A stretch of DNA of 64,000 nt from an uncultured Bacilli bacterium (GTDB taxonomy: Bacteria; Bacillota_I; Bacilli_A; RF39; UBA660). A program made the position numbers and the translations under genes. Positions within the stretch are counted from its first letter, which is position 1. Each line of letters opens with the position of its first letter. Under the pieces are notes generated by a model, which made no database searches, had not been told where the DNA came from, and was given only the letters and a program-made list of their open reading frames with translations. Positions 1-8,433 of this stretch are shown one piece after another. The stretch is from assembly GCA_934096235.1 (NCBI GenBank), contig CAKOLO010000002.1, positions 310,001 to 374,000 of the forward strand, in the 5' to 3' direction.

Positions 1-403
1 GTAAGTCACTATTTACCACTATTGGAAGTATAATGTATCTTCCTTCTATAACTAAATTATCATTTAAGTGTAATTCTTCTATATTTTTACATTCAAAAAT
101 CTTTCTTTCTTGAATTAGTCTATCTAGTTTTTGATCTATTATTTCATTATTTTTATTGATTATTTTATTATTAATTACTAAGCTAATATCATAAGATGTT
201 TCACTTATAAAGCAATTTATAATACTTATTATTTCTTGTTCATAATTTTTTAAGTAAGAGTATTTTTCTAGTATTATTTTTTCATCTTCAAGTCTTATTT
301 GAAAGTCATCTCCTGTGTTAATATTTAGACATTTTCTTAGTTCTTTAGGAAGTACTATTCTTCCTAGTTCATCTATTTTTCTTACTATACCAGTTGGTTT
401 CAT
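1..403 (-). CDS. spoVT: SpoVT-like AbrB-family sporulation transcription factor (3' end outside window)
   Basis: The visible part encodes about 134 residues and runs off the window edge. The first 45 residues are a SpoVT/AbrB swapped-hairpin DNA-binding domain (MKPTGIVRKIDELGRIVLPK, then the LRKCLNI/GD pattern). The rest resembles the start of the GAF-like sensor domain of SpoVT, which in Bacillus adjusts sigma-G-dependent genes in the forespore. The ATG at 401-403 is preceded by AGGGTG at good spacing. In B. subtilis spoVT sits directly downstream of pth and mfd, exactly as here, which favours SpoVT over AbrB or Abh. The C-terminus cannot be judged. Confidence 0.85.
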   Translation of the reverse strand, partial: MKPTGIVRKIDELGRIVLPKELRKCLNINTGDDFQIRLEDEKIILEKYSYLKNYEQEIISIINCFISETSYDISLVINNKIINKNNEIIDQKLDRLIQERKIFECKNIEELHLNDNLVIEGRYIILPIVVNSDL

Positions 404-442
404 GTAATCACCCTAGTAATAGTTTGATTATAATTAGTTATT

Positions 443-3400
443 TTATACTTGGAATTTTAAGTTATATATTACTTCTAAAAGTTCTTCCAAATAATAGATA
501 TAATCTTTTTCTAAAGTTGCTTTTAGAAGTGTTACTAGTATTGAACCTGCTTTGTATGAGAAATTAAATTTTGTAGTTATTTTAGTTGATTCAATAAATA
601 GTTTTTCTACACTAATTGACTCGTAAATTTCTTTTTTAAGTTTTAGAACTACTTTTAAGTTATCATTTTCTAGTATTTTTACTCCTGTAATCATAAGTAA
701 TTTTTCTAAGTATTTTTCATGAGCATAAAGTTCTAGTTCATGATTAGTCATACCAAATCTATCTCTAATTTCTGATAAGACTTCTTTTAATTCTTTTTTA
801 TTTGTTATTCCATTTATTTTTTTATGTAATTCTATTACTATTTCACTTTCATCTGTATATTCTTTTCCGATGTGAGTTGCAACATCTATCATAGTTGGTT
901 CTTTTTCTTCGTTTTCATCTACTTTGATACCATTAACTTCTTCATTAATTAAATCCAAGTACATGTTAACACCAACTGAATCTATAAATCCAGCTTGTTC
1001 TTTACCTAGTATGTCTCCAGCACCTCTTATAGCTAAGTCTCTCATTGATATTTTGTATCCACTACCAAGTTCAGTAAATTCTTTTATTGCTTCAAGTCTT
1101 TTTAATGCAGTTGGATTTAATACTTTTTCTTTTTTATACATAAGATATGCATATGCGATTTTGTCTCCTCTACCAACTCTTCCTCTTATTTGATACAGTT
1201 GGCTAAGACCGAATCTATCACTATCAATAACAATTATTGTGTTAGCATTTGGTATGTCTATTCCATTTTCTATTATAGTTGTGCTTACTAAAACGTCATA
1301 CTCTTTGTTAGTAAAATCATAGATAATATCTTGCATTTCATTCTTAGTCATTTTTCCATGAGCATAACAAATCCTCGCTTCAGGAATAAGCTTTTTATAT
1401 TTTGAAACAAGTGTTTCCATATTAGTAATATTATTATAAAGAATAAATGCTTGTCCTTTTCTAGACATCTCCTTTAAAATTGCTTCTCTTATAAGCATTT
1501 CATTATATTCAATTACATATGTTTGTACTGGATATCTATTTTTAGGTGCACTTTCTATTAAACTTAAGTCTCTAATACCAACAAGTGACATTTGAAGTGA
1601 TCTTGGGATTGGTGTTGCTGATACTGAAAGTACGTGTACGTTTGATTTTAACTTTTTAATCTTTTCTTTTTGTTCTACTCCAAATCTATGCTCTTCGTCT
1701 ATTACTAGAAGACCTAAGTCTTTATATTCTACATCTGAACTAAGAAGTCTATGAGTACCAAATATTATATCTGTTTTTCCTTCTTTTAACCTTTTTAGTT
1801 TTTCTTGAACTTGCTTGTTAGTAAAATGTCTATTAATTAGATCAATATTAATTCCATGATTTTTAAATCTTTCTATAGCAGAATCATATTGTTGATGTGA
1901 AAGTAATGTTGTTGGGCATAGGTATGCTACTTGTTTACCATTTTCAACAGTTTTAAACATTGCTCTAAAGATTACTTCTGTTTTACCATAACCAACATCT
2001 CCACAAAGAAGTCTTTCCATTGGACGTGGTTTTTCTAAATCTCTTTTTATATCATTAGCTGCTTTTAGTTGGTCAACTGTCTCTTCATATTCAAATTCTG
2101 ACTCGAATATTTCTTGTTCTTCATCATCTTTTTTGAATGGCTCAATTGTTGCCTTATTTCTTTCTTGATATATTTTAAGAAGTTCCCCAGTAATACTTTT
2201 TATTCTTTCTTTAATTCTAAGTTTTGTTTTTGTCCATTCAACGCTATTTAGTTTATTAATAGTTGGTTTAGCACCTTCTTTGGCAGAATATTTATATAGT
2301 TTTGATATGTCTTCTACAGGCATATATAGTTTATCATTGCCTTTGTATTGAATAAGAAGATAATCTTTTTTTAGGCCTTTCTTTTCAATAGTTGTAATAC
2401 CCATATAAATACCAATTCCTGATTTTCTATGTACTACATAATCGCCTGGTTTTATAGTGTCAATTGACATTATTTTAGTTCCAAGTGACTTATCACGTGT
2501 CAATTCTTGTTTATTTTTACGTCCATATAAATCGAATTCTGAAAAATAATAATTATTTTTATACACAAATCCATGATTTAATGTGTTATTCACTATTTTT
2601 ATGTTTTTGTCTAATTTTTTAATTTCTTTTGTTAATAATTTATTAGTTGTATATAGTACACCATTATATTTTTCTATTGCTTCGGTGAATGCTTCTTTAT
2701 TATTTTCATAGTTTGCGATAGATTTTGCTTCAATATCTAAGTCACTATTCTTGTTATTTATTGTGTCTAAGAAAATATCTTCTTTTTTTGTTAAATCTTT
2801 TACTTTATATATGGAATCTTCTATTTCTAAATATTTAAGTTGTGGTTGTATCATTTTTTCTTGATTTAAAAGTTGATTATAGTTACTGAAGATTACTGTT
2901 CCATCTCCAATGTATTCTCTTATTGATGAAGAGTTGTCTCCAAAATCATCTTTAATAGATTGAATTTCGATAGAATCAATTTCATCTACTGATTTTTGTG
3001 TTATCACTTCAAAATGTTTAATCTTTTCTATCTCGTCATCAAAAAATTCTATTCTAATTGGATTTTCTTCATTGATTGGGTAAACGTCTACAACAAAACC
3101 TCTAACTGAGAAATCAGATGTATCATATACCATGCTTTCTCTTTTATAACCTATTTCAGTTAGTTTCTTTATAAAGTCATCTCTATTAATTTTTTTGCCC
3201 TTTGATAATTTTATTTTATTTTTGATAAATGTTTCTTTACTAGGCAATTTCTTTATAAAACTATTTAAGTGAACTATAACTATTTTTGCTTTGCTATCAT
3301 TAAATTTATTTAGAATGTTTGCTCTCATAAATAGTAGTTCTGGAGAACTTGCAATAGCTGTTTTAGTCATTATATCATCTTCAGGGAATAGATATACTTC

Positions 3401-3595
3401 GTCTAAATAGTTTTTAAGTTCATTATATACTTCAGTTGCTTCATTTAAATTAGGAAGAACTAAAAGTAAATTTTTCTTTAACGTTAAAAAGATATATAAC
3501 AATAATTGGTTATATATTTCATTCTTAGTAACTGATATCTTTTTGGTATTATCAATATTAAAATCAAATAATTCTTTATATAAATTATCACTCAT
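443..3595 (-). CDS. mfd: Transcription-repair coupling factor Mfd
   Basis: 1050 residues, somewhat shorter than the usual 1150-1180. Mfd is a DNA translocase that removes RNA polymerase stalled at lesions and recruits UvrA. In order: a UvrB-homology N-terminal region, a CarD-like RNA polymerase interaction domain around residue 390 (KPGDYVVHRKSGIGIYMG), then RecG-like helicase motifs: Walker A GDVGYGKTE, DEEHRFG box, SATPIPRSL (motif III), and motif VI near QIRGRVGRG. A TRCF C-terminal domain follows. The start overlaps the end of pth by 8 bp, indicating translational coupling. The shortfall in length appears to lie in the N-terminal third. Confidence 0.97.
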   Translation of the reverse strand: MSDNLYKELFDFNIDNTKKISVTKNEIYNQLLLYIFLTLKKNLLLVLPNLNEATEVYNELKNYLDEVYLFPEDDIMTKTAIASSPELLFMRANILNKFNDSKAKIVIVHLNSFIKKLPSKETFIKNKIKLSKGKKINRDDFIKKLTEIGYKRESMVYDTSDFSVRGFVVDVYPINEENPIRIEFFDDEIEKIKHFEVITQKSVDEIDSIEIQSIKDDFGDNSSSIREYIGDGTVIFSNYNQLLNQEKMIQPQLKYLEIEDSIYKVKDLTKKEDIFLDTINNKNSDLDIEAKSIANYENNKEAFTEAIEKYNGVLYTTNKLLTKEIKKLDKNIKIVNNTLNHGFVYKNNYYFSEFDLYGRKNKQELTRDKSLGTKIMSIDTIKPGDYVVHRKSGIGIYMGITTIEKKGLKKDYLLIQYKGNDKLYMPVEDISKLYKYSAKEGAKPTINKLNSVEWTKTKLRIKERIKSITGELLKIYQERNKATIEPFKKDDEEQEIFESEFEYEETVDQLKAANDIKRDLEKPRPMERLLCGDVGYGKTEVIFRAMFKTVENGKQVAYLCPTTLLSHQQYDSAIERFKNHGINIDLINRHFTNKQVQEKLKRLKEGKTDIIFGTHRLLSSDVEYKDLGLLVIDEEHRFGVEQKEKIKKLKSNVHVLSVSATPIPRSLQMSLVGIRDLSLIESAPKNRYPVQTYVIEYNEMLIREAILKEMSRKGQAFILYNNITNMETLVSKYKKLIPEARICYAHGKMTKNEMQDIIYDFTNKEYDVLVSTTIIENGIDIPNANTIIVIDSDRFGLSQLYQIRGRVGRGDKIAYAYLMYKKEKVLNPTALKRLEAIKEFTELGSGYKISMRDLAIRGAGDILGKEQAGFIDSVGVNMYLDLINEEVNGIKVDENEEKEPTMIDVATHIGKEYTDESEIVIELHKKINGITNKKELKEVLSEIRDRFGMTNHELELYAHEKYLEKLLMITGVKILENDNLKVVLKLKKEIYESISVEKLFIESTKITTKFNFSYKAGSILVTLLKATLEKDYIYYLEELLEVIYNLKFQV

Positions 3596-4151
3596 TTTTA
3601 TTCCTATTGTATTTTTCCATTAGTTCATCAATATTATGATTTGAAAAGTCATTTATAATGTTAGCAACTTGTGGAAGAATAGATTCTATCTTTTTATCTT
3701 CTTCAGGAGTAAATTTACCTAGAACATAATCCATTAGTGGTATTTCATTTTTAGATATACCTATTCTAACTCTTTGAATGTTCTCGGTTTTTAGATTATC
3801 TATTATATTTCTAATGCCATTGTGTCCTCCGGCACTACCACCTCTTCTAATCTTAAGTGTTCCAACTTCAAAGTCAACATCATCATAAATAATTAGTATA
3901 TCATTAATATCAATATTATAGAATTTTACTATTTCACGGACTGATTCTCCTGATAAATTCATGTATGTTTGTGGTTTTAGAAGAATTAATTTTTTATTGT
4001 TAACAACTTGTTCACAATATAACCCCTTAAATTTAGATTTAAATGTAAGATTATTTTCTTTTGCATAATAATCTATTGCTCTAAATCCACAATTATGTCT
4101 TGTTTTTTCATATTTTTTTTCTGGGTTTCCGAGTCCTACGATTAATTTCAT
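3588..4151 (-). CDS. pth: Peptidyl-tRNA hydrolase
   Basis: 187 residues, normal length. It cleaves peptidyl-tRNA dropped from ribosomes, recycling the tRNA. The N-terminus has the family signature (LIVGLGNPEKKYEKTRHNCG), with the catalytic His in TRHNCGF and the second signature KPQTYMNLSGESV. GGSAGGHNGIRNI supplies the substrate-binding His and Asn. It is one base from rsmI and overlaps mfd, so it is part of one long operon. In Bacillus this gene is also called spoVC. Confidence 0.97.
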   Translation of the reverse strand: MKLIVGLGNPEKKYEKTRHNCGFRAIDYYAKENNLTFKSKFKGLYCEQVVNNKKLILLKPQTYMNLSGESVREIVKFYNIDINDILIIYDDVDFEVGTLKIRRGGSAGGHNGIRNIIDNLKTENIQRVRIGISKNEIPLMDYVLGKFTPEEDKKIESILPQVANIINDFSNHNIDELMEKYNRNKNE

Positions 4152-4988
4152 TTAGTCCTCCTTATATTCGTTATAAAGTTTGTTCTTACTAACATTGTAT
4201 CTATCTGATACTTCTTTAATGGCATCTCTTTTTGAATATCCTTTTTTTAGTAGACTGTTGATAACTTCTTGATAATTAACTTCTTGTTCTACTTCGGTAT
4301 ACCCTTCAACTATTATTACCATTTCACCTTTTATTCTATCACAAATTTTAATAATATTACTAATATTATCTCTTATTACTTCTTCATATAATTTTGATAT
4401 TTCTCTTACGATTGCAATTTTTCTATCGCCTAAAACATCCTTTAATAATTCTAGTGTGTTTTTTATTCTATGTGGTGCCTCATAAAAAATTAAAGTTTGT
4501 TTTACTTCTTTTAAATCAATAAGTTCTTTTCTTGCTAGTGTTTGTTTGCTGTTTAAAAATCCATAGAAAAGAAACCTTTCATTACTTATTCCTGACATGT
4601 TAATTGCTGGTAAAAGTGCATTGGGTCCAGGTAGAGCTATTACTGTAATCCCTTCTTTTATAGCTTCATCAACTATAACATTTCCTGGATCACTTATAAG
4701 AGGAGTTCCTCTATCTGTTACATATCCAATGTTTTTTCCATCTTTTAAAATATTTACAATCTTATCTTTGTGCATCATTTCAGTATACTTATGACAAGAT
4801 TCTACCTTCTTTTGAATATTTAAATGTTTTAATAAATTTAAAGTTTCTCTTGTATCTTCTGCATAAACAATATCTACATCTTTTAAGGTATTTATTGCTC
4901 TTAAAGTTATATCTTCTAAATTACCAATTGGAGTTGGTATTAAATAAAGTTTTCCATATGGACTTTTATCATAACTTTTTTGTATCAT
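4152..4988 (-). CDS. rsmI: 16S rRNA (cytidine1402-2'-O)-methyltransferase RsmI
   Basis: About 278 residues. RsmI methylates the 2'-OH of C1402 in the ribosomal P site, using SAM. Signatures: GKLYLIPTPIGNLEDITLRA at the N-terminus, AEDTRET, VTDRGTPLISDPG, and GPNALLPA of the tetrapyrrole-methylase fold. The frame can be extended to a TTG at 5003, but the ATG at 4988 has GGAAG seven bases upstream and starts just after the stop of trmN6, so I chose the ATG. It is followed directly by pth. Confidence 0.95.
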   Translation of the reverse strand: MIQKSYDKSPYGKLYLIPTPIGNLEDITLRAINTLKDVDIVYAEDTRETLNLLKHLNIQKKVESCHKYTEMMHKDKIVNILKDGKNIGYVTDRGTPLISDPGNVIVDEAIKEGITVIALPGPNALLPAINMSGISNERFLFYGFLNSKQTLARKELIDLKEVKQTLIFYEAPHRIKNTLELLKDVLGDRKIAIVREISKLYEEVIRDNISNIIKICDRIKGEMVIIVEGYTEVEQEVNYQEVINSLLKKGYSKRDAIKEVSDRYNVSKNKLYNEYKED

Positions 4989-4992
4989 TTTA

Positions 4993-5730
4993 TCACTTCC
5001 CAAACATTTCTAATACCTCACTAGTATAGCTATTATCGTTGTTGTGAATATATAATGGAGGTAATATTTTTAATCCTTCTTTTCCATTTTTTCTTCCATC
5101 TATTAACACTAGATTAGATTCAGTATTAACTTTAGGATATATTAATCTCATTCGTTTTGGTTCTATATTATGTTTTTTCATTAACTCTATAATTTCAATT
5201 AGTCTATCAGTTCTATGAACTAGTACTAACGAACCTTCATTTTTTAATAATGCTTTACTTATAATCATTACATCTTCTAGTTCCATTTCTATTTCATGTC
5301 TTGCGATAGACTTAACTTTGTTTTCATTAATAATACTATCATGTTTTTTCTTAAAATATGGTGGGTTGCATGTAATTATATCAAAAGTTTCCGTATTAAA
5401 AATTTTCTTTAGATTTTTTATGTTTTCATTTACAAGTTCTATTTGATTATCAAGGCTATTTATTTTGATTGTTTTTTTTGCTAAATCATATATTTCCTTT
5501 TGAAGCTCAACTGCATATATTTTAGCATTTGTTTTAGTTGATAAAATTAGTGGAATTGGTGCATTACCAGTACACATATCTAATATTTTATTTGTCTTTT
5601 TTGGTATTTCTACAAAATTTGGTAATAAAACCGAATCTAAACTAAAATTAAAATAGTCTTTATCTTGAACTATTTTAATATCTTTAAAATATACTAAATC
5701 ATTTATTTCTACTTTTCCCACATTTACCAC
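4993..5730 (-). CDS. tRNA1(Val) A37 N6-methyltransferase-like protein (YabB/TrmN6 family)
   Basis: 245 residues. A class I SAM methyltransferase with LDMCTGNAPIPLIL as SAM-binding motif I and CNPPYFKK as the N6-adenine catalytic motif. B. subtilis has yabB at the same place between ricT and rsmI. The start is uncertain: the longest form begins at a GTG 32 bp inside ricT, and a second GTG lies three codons further on; both have weak Shine-Dalgarno sequences, which fits translational coupling. Target specificity is inferred from the family. Confidence 0.9.
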   Translation of the reverse strand: MVNVGKVEINDLVYFKDIKIVQDKDYFNFSLDSVLLPNFVEIPKKTNKILDMCTGNAPIPLILSTKTNAKIYAVELQKEIYDLAKKTIKINSLDNQIELVNENIKNLKKIFNTETFDIITCNPPYFKKKHDSIINENKVKSIARHEIEMELEDVMIISKALLKNEGSLVLVHRTDRLIEIIELMKKHNIEPKRMRLIYPKVNTESNLVLIDGRKNGKEGLKILPPLYIHNNDNSYTSEVLEMFGK

Positions 5731-6508
5731 TACACTTTAATGGAACTACTATTTCTTCTTTTGTTCCTGATTCGGTTAATATTGTATACTTTCTATTTGG
5801 AATGTCAACACTTATTACAGTCGCATCTTCTTTTTCGTGCTTGATTTTATCTCCTACTTCTGGTAAATCTTTTCTAAATTCACTATATAAATCATCTTCA
5901 TATTTTAGGCAACATAAAAGTCTTCCGCATAATCCATTAATTTTACTTGGATTTAATGATAAATTTTGATTCTTTACTTGGGCTATTCCAACTGAATCAA
6001 GATCATTTAGAAAGCTTGAGCAGCATAATTTTCTTCCACATTGACCAATTCCAGAGATTTCTTTTGCTTTATCCCTTACGCCTACTTGTCTTAATTCAAT
6101 ACGGGTTTTATATATTGCTGCTAATGATTTTGCAAGTTCTCTAAAATCTACTCTATTATCTGCTAAAAATTGAAATACTAATTGTTTTCTATCAAATGTG
6201 AAATATGCATCTAAAAATTTCATTTCAAGTGATAACTTTTCTGCTAATTCTTGTGCTTTTTCCAATGCTTTTTTTGCTTCTTTTATATTTGTTTCATTTT
6301 GTTTTATTTCTTTATTTTTGGCAATTTGTATAACTTTTGTATGTTCCTTACCATCATTTAATTCACCAAGAAGTACACACACTTTTCCAAATTGTTGTCC
6401 TCTTTCAGTTTCTACAATTACATAATCTTCACAGTTTATTTCTATATCATTGTCAAAAAAAGTATATTGTTTTCCACCTGATTTAAATTCTACTCCTACA
6501 CATTTCAT
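5699..6508 (-). CDS. ricT: RicT/YaaT-type PSP1-domain protein
   Basis: 269 residues, close to the 275 of B. subtilis RicT (YaaT). RicT, with RicA and RicF, forms an Fe-S complex that supports RNase Y-dependent mRNA maturation and, in Bacillus, sporulation, competence and biofilm formation. Two Cys-rich stretches are seen, CGRKLCCSSF and LCGRLLCC, matching the Fe-S ligand regions. The PSP1 region covers roughly residues 60-150. The ATG overlaps the holB stop as ATGA. RicA and RicF are not in this window. Confidence 0.93.
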   Translation of the reverse strand: MKCVGVEFKSGGKQYTFFDNDIEINCEDYVIVETERGQQFGKVCVLLGELNDGKEHTKVIQIAKNKEIKQNETNIKEAKKALEKAQELAEKLSLEMKFLDAYFTFDRKQLVFQFLADNRVDFRELAKSLAAIYKTRIELRQVGVRDKAKEISGIGQCGRKLCCSSFLNDLDSVGIAQVKNQNLSLNPSKINGLCGRLLCCLKYEDDLYSEFRKDLPEVGDKIKHEKEDATVISVDIPNRKYTILTESGTKEEIVVPLKCSGKCGKSRNK

Positions 6509-7305
6509 ATATTACATCTCCACATTTCTATAATAAATCTATCTATACTAAGATTTTTATTTAAATAATTTTGCATTAAATTAATCGTATTATCAATTAT
6601 TAACATCTTATTTAAAATATTAGTTAAATTGTTATTATCTAATATTTTTTTATTTAAATAATCATCATTTTTTTCTTCTATTATTGATTTTAATACTTTA
6701 TGATATTCATCCATCATTGTTTTTAAAACTTTAATAAATTTATCTCGATCGCTTATTATATTATACATTTTATAATTTTTTGCAATAGTTTTTGGACCGT
6801 TTTCTTCTATAGAATTTATTAAATCATTAGTAATTTCTTCAATTTCTTTATTTAATTCTAATTTATCCATAGATGATGTTAAAAATATTTTTTGACATCT
6901 ACTAACAATTGTTGGTTTAACTGCGTCTATATTATTTGAAATTAAAATTGCATAGATTCCTTCCTTAGGTTCTTCTAATGTTTTTAATATTGCATTGAAT
7001 ACAGTGTCTGATAAATATTCTGTTTTATCTATTATATAAACCTTTTTATTGTTAAATTGAGAAGTTGTTGATAATTTGTTTAGTAAATCCTTTATTACAT
7101 TTTTAGTAATATTAACTTCATCTTGTTTTAAAATATATACATCTGGATTATCTTTTAAATTATCAATACTATTATTAAATATATATTTTTGTAAAACTTC
7201 ATTGATTTCATTTTGAACATCATCAAAAAGAACATTTCCAATTAGAAATGCTTGACTTAGTTTGTCTTCTTCATTAAGTTTTTCAAAATACTCTACTATG
7301 TTCAA
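6505..7305 (-). CDS. holB: DNA polymerase III delta' subunit
   Basis: 266 residues. The clamp-loader delta' subunit has a degenerate AAA+ fold with no Walker A lysine motif, as seen here. Recognisable parts are the sensor-like stretch VFNAILKTLEEPKEG and the SRC motif in TIVSRCQKIFL. Translation begins with TTG at 7305, behind a clear GAGGAG six bases upstream that overlaps the bofA stop codon. It works with DnaX and the delta subunit to load DnaN. Confidence 0.93.
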   Translation of the reverse strand: MNIVEYFEKLNEEDKLSQAFLIGNVLFDDVQNEINEVLQKYIFNNSIDNLKDNPDVYILKQDEVNITKNVIKDLLNKLSTTSQFNNKKVYIIDKTEYLSDTVFNAILKTLEEPKEGIYAILISNNIDAVKPTIVSRCQKIFLTSSMDKLELNKEIEEITNDLINSIEENGPKTIAKNYKMYNIISDRDKFIKVLKTMMDEYHKVLKSIIEEKNDDYLNKKILDNNNLTNILNKMLIIDNTINLMQNYLNKNLSIDRFIIEMWRCNI

Positions 7306-7315
7306 TTACTACTCC

Positions 7316-7492
7316 TCAACAATAATATTTTAAGTATATTAATGATAATACCGCTAAAAAGTCAAAAAATGTTACTAGTATTATTGTATATATATTTATT
7401 GGTATTATTTTTCCAACTTTGCTTATAAAAATATTTACTGTGTATAAAAGACACAATGCATAAACAATTTTTTTAATTACAAATATAATCAT
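7316..7492 (-). CDS. bofA: BofA-like pro-sigma-K processing inhibitor (small membrane protein)
   Basis: A 58-residue reading frame too short for usual ORF cut-offs. Reading it on the minus strand gives MIIFVIKKIVYALCLLYTVN, then GKIIPINIYTIILV and FDFLAVLSLIYL, so two hydrophobic helices with a short polar connector. It ends in TGA at 7316-7318. B. subtilis bofA is an 87-aa membrane protein that sits just after recR; the position between recR and holB is the same here. In Bacillus, BofA holds the SpoIVFB protease inactive until the forespore signals. The protein is short for the family, so the call rests mostly on synteny and hydropathy. Confidence 0.7.
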   Translation of the reverse strand: MIIFVIKKIVYALCLLYTVNIFISKVGKIIPINIYTIILVTFFDFLAVLSLIYLKYYC

Positions 7493-7512
7493 GTCATCTA
7501 TAAATATTATGA

Positions 7513-8121
7513 TTATTTTTCATTTGATATTACTTTTCTATCGTCCCACGCTTTAGATATCATTATCGGATCTAAATATTCTATATCAGATCCCATCGGT
7601 ATACCATATGATAGTCTTGATACTTTAATATTATATTTTTCTAATACTTTTTGAATATATAAAGATGTTACTTCTCCTTCTATTGATGGGTTTAAAGCAA
7701 TTATAACTTCTTTTATATCTTTTGTTATTCTATTATTTAATAGACTATAGAGGTTTAAATCTTCAGGATTTTTTCCTTCAATAGGTGATATTACTCCATT
7801 TAGTACATGATATAAACCATTGTATTTTTTTGTTTTTTCTATAAAAAATACATTTTTTGAATCTTCTACAATACAAATTGTACTTCTATCACGGTTTTTA
7901 TCAGAACAAATATCACATTCATCTGTATCAGTTAAGCATCCACAAACCTCACAATATCTTATATTTTTCTTAAAATCAATAAGTGCATTAGCTAAGTTTT
8001 CAACTTCTTCTAGTTCTTTATCACACAATGAATAAACATACCTTTCAGCAGTTTTTTCACCAACACCTGGAAATAATGTTAAATTATTAACTAAATCAGT
8101 GAAAATTCTTGGAAGTGCCAT
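7513..8121 (-). CDS. recR: Recombination protein RecR
   Basis: 202 residues, full length. RecR works with RecF and RecO to load RecA on gapped DNA. It shows the N-terminal helix-hairpin-helix (LTLFPGVGEKTAERY), a C4 zinc finger (CEVCGCLTDTDECDIC), and a Toprim domain (ICIVEDSKN, then IIALNPSIEGEVTSLYIQ). It starts 2 bp after ebfC, and this recR-ebfC-dnaX order is widely conserved. Confidence 0.97.
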   Translation of the reverse strand: MALPRIFTDLVNNLTLFPGVGEKTAERYVYSLCDKELEEVENLANALIDFKKNIRYCEVCGCLTDTDECDICSDKNRDRSTICIVEDSKNVFFIEKTKKYNGLYHVLNGVISPIEGKNPEDLNLYSLLNNRITKDIKEVIIALNPSIEGEVTSLYIQKVLEKYNIKVSRLSYGIPMGSDIEYLDPIMISKAWDDRKVISNEK

Positions 8122-8123
8122 TA

Positions 8124-8417
8124 TTAAAGTAATCCTCCAAGACCATTAGTGTATTTTCCTAATTTTTTTTCTTTTTCCTTTTTAACTTGATTTATAACGT
8201 CATTTACTGCAACGTAAATAATATCTTCTAGCATTTCTTTATCTTCTAGTATGTTTTCATTTTTTATTTGAATTTTAGTAATTGCATATGTTCCTAGTGC
8301 CTCTACTAAAACATTTTCATTTTCATATGTGAAAACTGTCTTTTCTATTTCTTTTGAAGTTCTTTCTATATCTCCTTGTAATTTTCTGGCTTGTGCCATT
8401 ATACTTTGCATATTCAT
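8124..8417 (-). CDS. ebfC: YbaB/EbfC family nucleoid-associated protein
   Basis: 97 residues from the ATG at 8417. The family forms DNA-binding dimers; the pattern MQSIMAQARKLQGDIERT and the C-terminal GLGGLL are typical. An upstream in-frame ATG at 8444 lies inside dnaX and lacks a Shine-Dalgarno, while AAAGGA precedes the chosen start. It sits between dnaX and recR. Confidence 0.9.
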   Translation of the reverse strand: MNMQSIMAQARKLQGDIERTSKEIEKTVFTYENENVLVEALGTYAITKIQIKNENILEDKEMLEDIIYVAVNDVINQVKKEKEKKLGKYTNGLGGLL

Positions 8418-8433
8418 ATTAAATTTTTCCTTT

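Noticed and set aside
4989..5003. TTG start for rsmI at 5003
   Set aside because: The ATG at 4988 has a proper GGAAG seven bases upstream and avoids the overlap with trmN6.
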